Positions 1-8,516 of a stretch of DNA of 38,802 nt are shown in pieces. The DNA comes from Bacteroidales bacterium. GTDB lineage: Bacteria > Bacteroidota > Bacteroidia > Bacteroidales > P3. Each line of letters opens with the position of its first letter. The first letter of the stretch is position 1. The position numbers were made by a program, and so were the translations under genes. Below the pieces are notes generated by a model. The model was not told the origin of the DNA, did no database searches, and was given only the letters and a program-made list of their open reading frames with translations. The DNA is taken from assembly GCA_017555745.1 (NCBI GenBank), contig JAFZFU010000080.1, positions 1 through 38,802 on the forward strand, in the 5' to 3' direction.

Positions 1-2781
1 GAAGTCTATAACGTCTTGCATTGTCATAGTAGGAAGTTGTTCGAACAACACTTTGCGCATATCTTGTTTGTAGCCCATTTTTTCGTTGCTCAAATAGTTC
101 CAGATGATGCTCATTTTTGTTACACGACCGGTGCGGATGTTAGAAATCAACGATTCTTTTGCCAAAGCAAAGTTTTGTTCAGCCACAGGCATATTGTTGA
201 ATAAATCGTTGAAAGCATCGTAAGCATCGATAACTTTATCGTTTTGAGTAGCTATGTAAGAGTTGTTTACGCAGTAGCCGTCTTTTTTGCCCGGCAATTG
301 ATAGTTAGCCCAAGCTGTGTAGGCAAGGCTAAGTTTTTCTCACATTTCTTGGAATACGATAGCGTTCATTCCGCCGCCGAAGTAAGAGTTGTAAAGAGCA
401 CGTGCAGTGTAGATATTTGGGTTGTATTTGCCGCCGCGTGTCACTTGTTGCAAGTACGATTGTTTTGCGTTGTAGTCCACAAAGTATACTTTATTTTCTG
501 TAGTTGCCAATGGAGCATACTCTTTGTTCTTAGGAGTTTTGTTTAGCTTCTTAGGAGTTTTGTGGTTCTTAGCCACTATGGTTTTCATGCTTTCCATAGT
601 TTCAGGTCCGTAGTAAAGCACACGATGTTTGTAGCCGAAAAGGTTTTTGATAGCATCTACAAGTTGTTGCGATTTATAAGCTTTTAGTTCGCTTTCGCTA
701 AGAATATCTTTAGCAGGCGAGTTGGTTCCGTAGGTACCATAGCTTACAAGGTGATTGAACACATTCTTTTGATTTGTTTTGCCTTCTACTCTTGATTTTA
801 ATATATCACTAACCAAGTTGTTAAGTACCTCATCGTTTGGTTGCACATCGGAGAATATTTCTTCTACCAAAGCCATAGCTTTTTCCATATTTTCGCTCAA
901 ACCACTGATGCTTACCGATATATTTTCGGCACCTACGCTAAGACTGAAGTTGCAAGCCAATTTATAGAACTCTTGTTGCAATTCTTCGGCAGTATGTTTG
1001 GAAGTGTTTAGGTAATCCAAAAGGTCGGCAGCAAGGTCGATGGTTTTGTCGGCACGATAGCCAAAATCAAAGTAATATACAAGGTTGAAAGTTTTGTTTT
1101 CAACATTTTGGGTATACAACATTTCGGTACCATTGTTTAATTTCACCTTGGTCAAATCTTTCTTATAATCGACAAAAACAGGTTCTATATCAGTCACTTT
1201 GTTAGCTTTTATTTGTTTAAGGAAATCACTTTCGGCATCACGACCCACTTCGATAGGAGTGATAGGCGGTTTAGCCACTTTAGCCACTTCGGCAGGTGTA
1301 CCTTGACGTTTGTTTACTATCACATAATGTTGTGTAAAATATTTATTAGCAAAGTCTACCAAATCTTTTTTGGTTATCTTGCTATAAGCATCAAGTTCGT
1401 TAACCACATCTTCCCATTTTTGATTTTGAACAAAAGCATAACTCATCATACTCACACGGCTTTGGTTGCTTTCGTATTGTTTCATAAGGCTTAGTTTGGC
1501 ATTATTTATAGATGCTTCTAACAGCCAATCAGGAAATTCGCCTTTTTTGACAAGTTCTATTTGTTCGAGCAATAGTTGTTGTAGTTCTTCCAATGATTGA
1601 CCTTGTTTAGGACGACCACCAAAAAGGAAAGCAGTGTAGTCGTTCAAAGTGTAGGTGCCTGCGTAAGCTCCAAGACATTTTTGTTGTTGGTTTAGGTTGA
1701 TGTCGATAAGACCACATTTTCCGTTGTTCAATATCGAAGAAAGTAGGTCGGCTTTGCGAGCTATGTCGCTACCATTACCGGCGTTTATGCGGAATGCTAT
1801 ACGAGTGTTTTCAGCGTCAAGACCTACAACTTCTTTAGTGATGTTTTGGGTAAGAGGTTTTTCGTATTCGAATTTAAATTCAGGCACAGGACTTGGCTTC
1901 ATATTGCCGAAGTATTTGTCTATTATTTTGATAGCTTCGTCTGGGTCGAAGTCGCCCGACATACATATTGCCATATTGTTAGGCACATAGTAAGTAGCCA
2001 CAAAGTTGCGAACATTACGCATCGAAGGGTTTTTCAAGTGTTCGCCTTCGCCAAGGGTGGTTTGAGTACCGTAAGGGTGATTTGGGAACAAAGCACTTAG
2101 CATAGCTTCGTTGGCTTTACGTCCATCATTGGTAAGGCTCATATTTTTTTCTTCGTATATGGTTTCAAGTTCGGTGTGGAATAGGCGAAGCACAAGATTT
2201 TGAAAACGGTCGGCTTGTATCATAGCCCAATTTTCCAATTGATTGTTAGGAATATTTTCCACATACATAGTATAGTCGTTGCTGGTGAAAGCATTAGTAC
2301 CCGTACTACCAATGGCAGTCATACTCTTGTCATATTCATTAGCAATAGCCAATTTAGAAGCCTCGTAGCTAAGCGAATCTATCTTTTTGTAAATAGCAGC
2401 ACGTGTAGCATCGTCGTCAAACAAACGGTAGGCTTCAAATAAATCTTCTATTTGTTGAATATAAACTTGTTCCTTTTCCCAATCCTTGGTTCCGAGTTTT
2501 TCGGTACCTTTAAACATCATGTGTTCAAGGTAGTGAGCCAAACCGGTGGTAGTGGCAGGGTCGTTTTTGCTACCGGCTTTTACGGCTATGTAGGTTTGGA
2601 TACGTGGAGCGTCTTTATATACGCTCATAAATACTTTAAGTCCGTTGTCCAATGTATATTCACGAACTTGCATAGGGTCGTTGGGTACAGTTTTGTACTC
2701 GTACGACTTTTGACCAAATACAGCACTAAATCCCAATGCTATAAAGGCTACAAAACTAAAAATTAATCTTACTTTTCTCAT
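1..2781 (-). pseudogene. M16 family zinc peptidase (insulinase/pitrilysin-like), interrupted by an in-frame TGA, left end outside the window
   Basis: Reading from the ATG at 2781, residues 1-23 form a signal peptide ending near VFGQ, so the product is exported, probably to the periplasm or outer membrane. The inverted zinc motif HxxEH is intact (H83-Y-L-E86-H87), followed by long M16 domains. The frame is stopped after codon 813 by TGA at 342-340. Beyond it the same frame stays open for all 113 remaining codons to base 1 and reads as ordinary M16 C-terminal sequence (EKLSLAY, then NNSYIATQNDK and TGRVTKMS). In family members the residue after FQEM is normally Arg, so the TGA most likely arose from CGA or AGA. 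The left edge cuts the gene, whose family is usually about 930-950 residues in Bacteroidetes. It may be a recent pseudogene, a truncated but folded N-terminal product, or a base error. The identity is sure; the state of the gene is not. Confidence 0.85.
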
Positions 2782-2841
2782 CTTGTAATCTGTTATTTAT
2801 TATTGTATTATTTCATATTATTTCTGTTGCGAAATACATTG

Positions 2842-2849
2842 CAAAAATA
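2842..2849 (-). promoter_or_regulatory. Bacteroidetes-type -7 box for the M16 peptidase gene
   Basis: On the minus strand the sequence reads TATTTTTG, matching the Bacteroidetes primary-sigma -7 consensus TAnnTTTG, about 60 bases upstream of the M16 start codon. I see no clear TTTG -33 box at the usual distance, so the call rests on the -7 box and its position. Confidence 0.5.
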
Positions 2850-3049
2850 CAATTTTTTTGCGATATAATAAAACTCTTATCCTCATTTGATTTTAAAAAC
2901 TGCGTAAGACAATATATTACAATCCATTATATAATAATATATTTTGGAGATGTAAAGTATAATAATACTAATAATCGCTATTATTTATCTTGAAAAAAAA
3001 GATGGTTAGACAATTTCTAAAAAAACTTTTGCGATAATGTTCTAAAATC

Positions 3050-3084
3050 TATTATATAGATAGCAAATATCTATCTATATAATA
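3050..3084. repeat. Perfect 14-bp inverted repeat with a 7-base spacer
   Basis: The arm at 3050-3063 (TATTATATAGATAG) is the exact reverse complement of the arm at 3071-3084, separated by CAAATAT. The arms are nearly all A+T and no T-run follows, so it is not a standard terminator. It could be a dimeric protein binding site or an RNA hairpin; nothing in the sequence decides which. Confidence 0.7.
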
Positions 3085-3189
3085 ATACATTATCCTATAT
3101 AGGTTATTTTAAAAAGATATATACTTAAATATAGGTTTATGGTATTGTATTTTTTTTTACAATTACACAATAAAGTATAATATAGCACG

Positions 3190-3220
3190 TTTATAATAAT
3201 ACATAATTGTTGTAGTTTTG
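3190..3220 (+). promoter_or_regulatory. Probable porQ promoter
   Basis: TTTA at 3190-3193, a 19-base spacer, then TAGTTTTG at 3213-3220 fit the Bacteroidetes TTTG-N19-21-TAnnTTTG pattern. Transcription would begin near 3227. The same bases form a GTAGTTTT/AAAACTAC hairpin (3212-3230), so part of the match could be coincidence. Confidence 0.5.
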
Positions 3221-3243
3221 AGAAAACTACGCTTGTTTTCGGA

Positions 3244-3275
3244 GGTTGGTGTTGTAATGGCATCAACCTTTTTTT
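3244..3275 (+). terminator. Rho-independent terminator between the porQ promoter and the porQ start
   Basis: An 8-bp stem (GGTTGGTG at 3244-3251 with CATCAACC at 3261-3268, one G-U pair) is followed directly by seven T. It points right, towards porQ, yet no gene lies upstream on this strand. It sits some 20 bases past the predicted transcription start and 60 bases before porQ, an arrangement expected for an attenuator or for a very short RNA. Confidence 0.7.
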
Positions 3276-3334
3276 GGATATGAACAATAATATTATTTCA
3301 AGTACGTTTTTTAGTCAAACTCAGTTAGCGAAAT

Positions 3335-4378
3335 ATGAATATAAGAAAGATAATATCGATACTTGCAATGTTGGTTGTCGTAGTAGATGTGAGCGGTCAA
3401 ACTTCGGGTCAAACCACTGCTGCTGCTCTCAACCTTACTACTTCGGCACGTGTAGGGGCATTGGGTAGTATGTATCTTTCGGTAAACGATGATGATATTA
3501 ATGTGGCTGTCAATAATCCAACTCTTATTTCTGATAAGATGAATAATCAGTTGTCACTTAGTTATGTAAGTTTGTTTTCTGGCAGTGGGTATGGAGGAGT
3601 TTATTATGGTCGAAAAGTAAAGAAATGGGGCTCGTTTGTAGTAGGTTTACAATATGTGGGTTATGGGTCGTTTGATGGATATGATGAGGATGAAAATTAC
3701 GAGGGCAAGTTTGTAGCTGCTGATTATATGATGTATATAGGTTGGTGTAGAAAACTTGGCGAAAGATGGAGAATGGGTGCTTCGTTTAAACCTATGCTCA
3801 GTCACTACGAGAGTTATACCTCTATGGCTGTGGCTTTTGATTTGGGTGTTAATTATAGTTCAGCAGATGAGTTGTTTAATGCTACTTTTATGGCTCGTAA
3901 TATAGGTGCACAATTGGTGTCGTTTGATGATTATAGAGAGAGTTTGCCTTTCGAATTTACTGCAGGATTGTCGTATAAGTTACCTAAGGCTCCCTTTAGG
4001 TTATATTTTACTGCTACCGAACTTCAACGTTGGGATTTACGTTACCCCGATGGTTTCAATCCCACCGAGGTTGAAGACCCTTTTACAGGTCAAGTTACAA
4101 AAGAAAGCATGCTGGCGGGGGTGTTGGATAATATGATGCGTCATGCAGTGGTAGGAGTGGAGCTTTGTCCTACCAAAGCGTTTAATCTCAGATTGGGCTA
4201 TAATTATCGTAGAGCCAAAGAAATGCAAGCTGCCACAGGTTTTAACTTCAGTGGCTTTTCGTATGGAGTGGGTATAAGAATGAAGAAGTTTTATATTGCC
4301 TATAGCCGCAATAACTACCATCAGTCGCAAGCGCCTAATTTTATAACCATTACCACTGATTTGAGTAATTTTTTCTAA
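3335..4378 (+). CDS. porQ: Type IX secretion system protein PorQ
   Basis: The 347-residue product has a signal peptide (about residues 1-22, ending VSGQ) and then a PorQ-type outer-membrane protein: an N-terminal stretch with LNLTTSARVGALGS, repeated amphipathic beta strands, and a C-terminus ending in a Phe (LSNFF), as in outer-membrane barrels. PorQ belongs to the type IX secretion system of Bacteroidetes, where it works with PorV, PorU and PorZ in processing and attaching cargo proteins at the cell surface. The ATG at 3335 gives the best signal peptide. The next gene begins 12 bases after the stop, so the two are probably co-transcribed. A type IX cargo protein is encoded elsewhere in this window (22891-23937), which agrees with a working system. 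Confidence 0.9.
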   Translation: MNIRKIISILAMLVVVVDVSGQTSGQTTAAALNLTTSARVGALGSMYLSVNDDDINVAVNNPTLISDKMNNQLSLSYVSLFSGSGYGGVYYGRKVKKWGSFVVGLQYVGYGSFDGYDEDENYEGKFVAADYMMYIGWCRKLGERWRMGASFKPMLSHYESYTSMAVAFDLGVNYSSADELFNATFMARNIGAQLVSFDDYRESLPFEFTAGLSYKLPKAPFRLYFTATELQRWDLRYPDGFNPTEVEDPFTGQVTKESMLAGVLDNMMRHAVVGVELCPTKAFNLRLGYNYRRAKEMQAATGFNFSGFSYGVGIRMKKFYIAYSRNNYHQSQAPNFITITTDLSNFF

Positions 4379-4390
4379 ACCATAAATCAT

Positions 4391-5212
4391 ATGTACGAGG
4401 ATTTAAAAATAGCTTATTATCAAATGGATATAGTTTGGGATAATAAGCAACAAAATTTTTCCGATATAGAACGTGAAATGGCTGAACATAAGGATGATGA
4501 AGTGGATTTATTGATCTTACCCGAAGTGTTTGCCACAGGTTTCAAGAGTAAGAATATAGCTGATTTTGCCGAACCGGAGTTGGGTGAGACATATCAATGG
4601 ATGCAAAAAATGGCCATGCAATACAATATGGTTGTGATGGGCAGTATGTTTGTGAAAAATTCTAAGGGTAGTTTGCATAACACGCTTTACATGGTCTATC
4701 CCGATGGTAATTATGGCATTTATCAAAAGCGACATTTGTTTCGCCTCAGTGCTGAACATGCTGAACTCACTAAGGGAACTTACAATGTGGTATTTCCGGT
4801 AAAGGGATGGCGTATAGCGCCTTATATTTGTTATGATTTGAGGTTTCCTGCTTGGATGAGAAATGATTTTGTGTATCCTTCTAAGTTTAGGTACGATGTA
4901 TGTGTAGTGGTAGCTAATTGGCCTACACGTAGGGTTGATGTGTGGAAGAAATTGTTAGAAGCCCGTGCTATCGAAAATATGTCCTATGTGGTGGGAGTGA
5001 ATAGGATAGGACCTGATGCCGATGGTGTACAACATTCGGGTGAGTCGAGGGTGATAAACTACAAAGGTAATGTGATAGACAGTATAGCTCCTAATGAATC
5101 GAAAATGGCAATAATAACACTAAATTACAGAGAAATGCGTCATTTCCGTGAGGTTATGCCTTTTTATATGGATTGGGACGATATAGCGGTTAAAAATGGG
5201 GAGTACTTGTAG
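4391..5212 (+). CDS. Nitrilase-superfamily carbon-nitrogen hydrolase (omega-amidase/YafV-like)
   Basis: This 273-residue cytosolic enzyme has the three catalytic residues of the nitrilase superfamily in typical surroundings: E45 in LPEVFATGF, K113 in YQKRHLF and C147 in ICYDLRFP. The ATGF and YQKRHLF contexts are those of the omega-amidase (YafV/Nit2) branch, which hydrolyses alpha-ketoglutaramate or alpha-ketosuccinamate to the 2-oxo acid and ammonia, repairing by-products of glutamine and asparagine transamination. The length is normal. It follows porQ by 12 bases; the pairing looks like shared transcription rather than shared function. The substrate is inferred from the family. Confidence 0.88.
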   Translation: MYEDLKIAYYQMDIVWDNKQQNFSDIEREMAEHKDDEVDLLILPEVFATGFKSKNIADFAEPELGETYQWMQKMAMQYNMVVMGSMFVKNSKGSLHNTLYMVYPDGNYGIYQKRHLFRLSAEHAELTKGTYNVVFPVKGWRIAPYICYDLRFPAWMRNDFVYPSKFRYDVCVVVANWPTRRVDVWKKLLEARAIENMSYVVGVNRIGPDADGVQHSGESRVINYKGNVIDSIAPNESKMAIITLNYREMRHFREVMPFYMDWDDIAVKNGEYL

Positions 5213-5380
5213 ATTCCAAACTTAAACCATCGTTACTTTTTCAATCCTCTTTTTGGGGAATTATCTAAGATAAAAAGATGTAAAATTGACAATGCCGTGT
5301 TGATAAATAACCAACGGTATGGCTATACATATATATTATTATTATTAACTTAGTAAATTAGAAGTAAACTATATATATAT

Positions 5381-8300
5381 ATGCAACGAATTAAATATCT
5401 GACAATTATAACAAGTATGATGATGTGTTTCTCGGCATTAATAGCTCAAAATACATCTAAAAAGGAACGAGAATACGCTTTTGAAAGAGGGGTAGAACTA
5501 TTTGAAAAGAATAAATATGCAGCTTCACAGAAGGCTTTCAAGCTTTTTTTGCAAGATAAGGAAACTACCACCAATGATAAGTATATATCCGAGGCATATT
5601 ACTATGATGCAGTAGCAGCTCAGTTGCTAAACAACAATGATGCCGAGTATAAGTTGAATGAGTTTATACGCAACTTTCCTCAAAGCAGTCGTATAAGCAT
5701 GGCTTGTTTTTATTTGGCCAACTTGCATTATGCCGATAAGAATTATGCTGAGGCATTGAAACAATATCGCAAGGTAGAACCATCACAGATAGACAATAGT
5801 TTGCAGTCGGAATACGAATTTAAGTTTGGTTATTCGTTGTTTCAAGGTGGAAATCAAAAGAAAGCCAAAGAGTATTTTTCGCGTGTGATGACCACTGAAT
5901 CTCGTTATGCTAATTCGGCATTGTATTACTATGCTCACATACAATACGATGGTGGAGAATATGAGTTGGCTTTGAATAAGTTTTTGAAACTTATGGACGA
6001 TAAAAAGTTCGCAGGTATAGTGCCTTACTATGTTGCTCAGATATATTTCTATTTGGATAAAGACGACGAGTTTTTGGAACTTTCGCCTTCATTGATAGAA
6101 AAAAGTAACGATAGTCGTAAAGCCGAAATCCAGCAGATGACAGGCGAAGTATATTACAAGCAAGGTAGCTATGGCAAAGCATTGGAATACTACGAACAAG
6201 CCAACCATATAATACCACAAAAAAATGATTATCAGATAGGTTATTGCTATTATCAGTTGGAAGAATACCAAAAGGCTGCTCCATATTTCGAACGTTATGC
6301 CATGGTTGAAGATAGTATAGCTCAAAATGCTTTGTATCATTTGGCTGATGTGTATCTTAAGTTGGGAAATAAGGTGAAGGCACAAGCAATGTTTTTGCAA
6401 GTGTCGAAAATGGATTATGATCCCAAAATAAAAGAAGAAGCATTGTATAACCACGCCAAGCTATCGTGTGAGATAGGTAATAATCCTTATAACGAATCGA
6501 TAAAATCGTTTCAAAATTACTTGAAATTATATCCCAAAACACCTCGTAAGAACGAGATAAATGAGATACTTACATCGTTGTATTTCTCTACACGTAACTA
6601 TAAAAGTGCGATATCATTGATAGAAAGTTTGCCGGAACGCACTATGAAAATAGATGATGCATACCAACGTATATTGTTGAACAGAGGTATAGAACTTTAC
6701 AACGAGCATAAATACGACAAAGCTATATCGATGTTTAAAAAAGCCACAAAAACGGGAACAGACAAAAATGTCATGGCTCAGGCTTATTATATGCTTGGCG
6801 AAACTAACTATCAAATAACTAACTTCGACGAAGCTAAAGCTAATTACCAAAATTTCTTGACTATAGGTGAAACAGAATCGGTAGCTTATAAAAATGCTCT
6901 TTATACAATGGGATATGTATACCTTAAGGAAAAGGAATATGGCAAATCACGTCAAATGTTTTTTGATTATATAAAACATGCCAACTATATTGACGACAAG
7001 AAGTTTATAGATGATGCAACCAATCGTATAGCTGATAACTTTTTTGTGCAAAAAAGTTTCAAAGATGCAGTGGTTTATTACGATAAAGTAATATCCGCCG
7101 ATGCAATCAATGCCGACTATGCAATGTATCAAAAAGGACTATGCTATGGAGCATTGTGTAGATATCAAGATAAGATAGATTGTTTAAATCTGCTTATGTC
7201 GAAATATCCTAATTCGAAATATGTGATGACATCTAATTTTGAGATTGCTAATACATTGCTACTCAATGATGATGAAGAAATGGCTTTGAAGTTTTACAAT
7301 GTGTTTGTGATGAAATATCCTAAAAGTTCGTATACAAAAGAAGCACTTTTGAAAATAGGTATTATCAATTTTAATCTCAACAATGAAGACGAGGCTTTAG
7401 TGTCGCTTGATAAGGTATTGAAAAACTATCCGGGTACTGCTGAAGCACGTGATGCTTTGCTTACAATAAAGAATATATACATCAATCAAAATAGGGTAGA
7501 TGAGTATTTTACCTATGTAAAGCAAAATACCAAAATGTCTATATCTACAGTTGAACAAGATTCACTTACATTTTATGCAGCCGAAACTCGTTATATGGAA
7601 GCTGACTGCCAGACAGCAATACCTGCATTTGAAAAGTATTTGAAAGATTTCCCTAATGGGTTGTTTACACTTACCGCTAACTATTATTTAGCCGATTGTC
7701 AATTGCGTTCAGGTTCTATGTGGAAGGCATTGCCATACTATGAGTATGTGGCAAACCAACCTAAATCGCAATACACAGAAGTGGCTTTGTTGAATGTGGC
7801 AAATATAGCATTCAATATAAAGAACTACACCAAATCGAATGAATATTTTACCAAACTTGCCGAAACATCGGAAATAGAATCTAATGTTTTGCAAGCTGGA
7901 GTAGGGGTAATGAGAACATGGTATTTGCTCGGAAACTATAGCAATGCCATACAAAGTGCAGTAAACTTGTTGCAAAGTAATAAACTTACAACCGATATAA
8001 AAGAAGAAGCTCAATACACAGTGGCTATATCTTATTACAATATGGGCGATACAGCATCTTCGCGTCAGGCTTTCGAATTGTTGAAACAATCTGCTAATGG
8101 TGCTTATGTAGGAGAGGCTTATTATCGCGAGGCAGAAGCATGCTTTGCAAGAGGTGATATGAAAGGTGCCGAACAAGTTATATTGACTATCACTGTAACA
8201 CCTGTAAGTGATTATTGGTTAGCGAAGTCGTTTATACTTTGGGCAGATATCTACTATAAGGCCGGAAATAAATTGCAAGCCAAACAAACCTTACAAAGTA

Positions 8301-8479
8301 TAATAGAAAACTATGATGGTGAAGATTTGGTAGCCGAAGCTCAAACCAAATATGATAATATAATAAACGAAGAAAATAAAGCACGAGAAATACGTGAAAA
8401 ACAATTGCAAGAAATGCAGGAAAAGGATAATGAAATAGATATGACATCGTCTGAAAACGATGAAAAATCTGCAAAATAA
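5381..8479 (+). CDS. Large secreted tetratricopeptide-repeat protein
   Basis: The product of 1032 residues starts with a signal peptide (cut near SALIAQ, residues 1-22, no lipobox) and is then almost entirely helical repeats of TPR type: many units with patterns such as AEYYKGVCYYQLEEYQKA and AYYMLGETNYQITNFDEA recur roughly every 34-38 residues. The last 50 residues are charged and predicted coiled coil (REKQLQEMQEKDNE). Such proteins form periplasmic scaffolds that bind partner proteins. The neighbouring gene encodes an outer-membrane barrel only 37 bases downstream, and the same two-gene arrangement is familiar from other Bacteroidetes, which suggests the two work together at the outer membrane. 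The actual partner and role are not shown by the sequence. Confidence 0.85.
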   Translation: MQRIKYLTIITSMMMCFSALIAQNTSKKEREYAFERGVELFEKNKYAASQKAFKLFLQDKETTTNDKYISEAYYYDAVAAQLLNNNDAEYKLNEFIRNFPQSSRISMACFYLANLHYADKNYAEALKQYRKVEPSQIDNSLQSEYEFKFGYSLFQGGNQKKAKEYFSRVMTTESRYANSALYYYAHIQYDGGEYELALNKFLKLMDDKKFAGIVPYYVAQIYFYLDKDDEFLELSPSLIEKSNDSRKAEIQQMTGEVYYKQGSYGKALEYYEQANHIIPQKNDYQIGYCYYQLEEYQKAAPYFERYAMVEDSIAQNALYHLADVYLKLGNKVKAQAMFLQVSKMDYDPKIKEEALYNHAKLSCEIGNNPYNESIKSFQNYLKLYPKTPRKNEINEILTSLYFSTRNYKSAISLIESLPERTMKIDDAYQRILLNRGIELYNEHKYDKAISMFKKATKTGTDKNVMAQAYYMLGETNYQITNFDEAKANYQNFLTIGETESVAYKNALYTMGYVYLKEKEYGKSRQMFFDYIKHANYIDDKKFIDDATNRIADNFFVQKSFKDAVVYYDKVISADAINADYAMYQKGLCYGALCRYQDKIDCLNLLMSKYPNSKYVMTSNFEIANTLLLNDDEEMALKFYNVFVMKYPKSSYTKEALLKIGIINFNLNNEDEALVSLDKVLKNYPGTAEARDALLTIKNIYINQNRVDEYFTYVKQNTKMSISTVEQDSLTFYAAETRYMEADCQTAIPAFEKYLKDFPNGLFTLTANYYLADCQLRSGSMWKALPYYEYVANQPKSQYTEVALLNVANIAFNIKNYTKSNEYFTKLAETSEIESNVLQAGVGVMRTWYLLGNYSNAIQSAVNLLQSNKLTTDIKEEAQYTVAISYYNMGDTASSRQAFELLKQSANGAYVGEAYYREAEACFARGDMKGAEQVILTITVTPVSDYWLAKSFILWADIYYKAGNKLQAKQTLQSIIENYDGEDLVAEAQTKYDNIINEENKAREIREKQLQEMQEKDNEIDMTSSENDEKSAK

Positions 8480-8516
8480 GCAATGTGTAAAAGTAAATAT
8501 AGTATATGATATAAAT

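Larger units (their letters stand above)
2782..3334. other. AT-rich divergent intergenic region between the M16 gene and porQ
   Basis: This 553-base stretch has no credible gene. It holds the M16 promoter on the left, a perfect 14-bp inverted repeat at 3050-3084, a probable porQ promoter at 3190-3220 and a rho-independent terminator at 3244-3275. Both neighbouring genes point away from it, so it carries the control sequences for both directions. Confidence 0.7.

Noticed and set aside
340..342. TGA read as a sense codon (recoding)
   Set aside because: TGA serves as a normal stop at the end of the DUF1848 gene (26211-26213), there is no selenocysteine-type hairpin evidence, and the family has Arg at this position.
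3005..3030. Another end of the MITE-like family (CAATTTCTAAAAA)
   Set aside because: Only 13 bases match in AT-rich DNA and there is no opposite end or flanking duplication nearby.
3257..3283. Leader peptide ORF of 8 codons (MASTFFWI) before porQ
   Set aside because: The start codon sits in the terminator loop and the codons show no regulatory run of one amino acid; too short to support alone.
5991..6454. Antisense open frames within the TPR gene and elsewhere
   Set aside because: They are frame shadows of well-supported genes, with no family motif or sensible composition.
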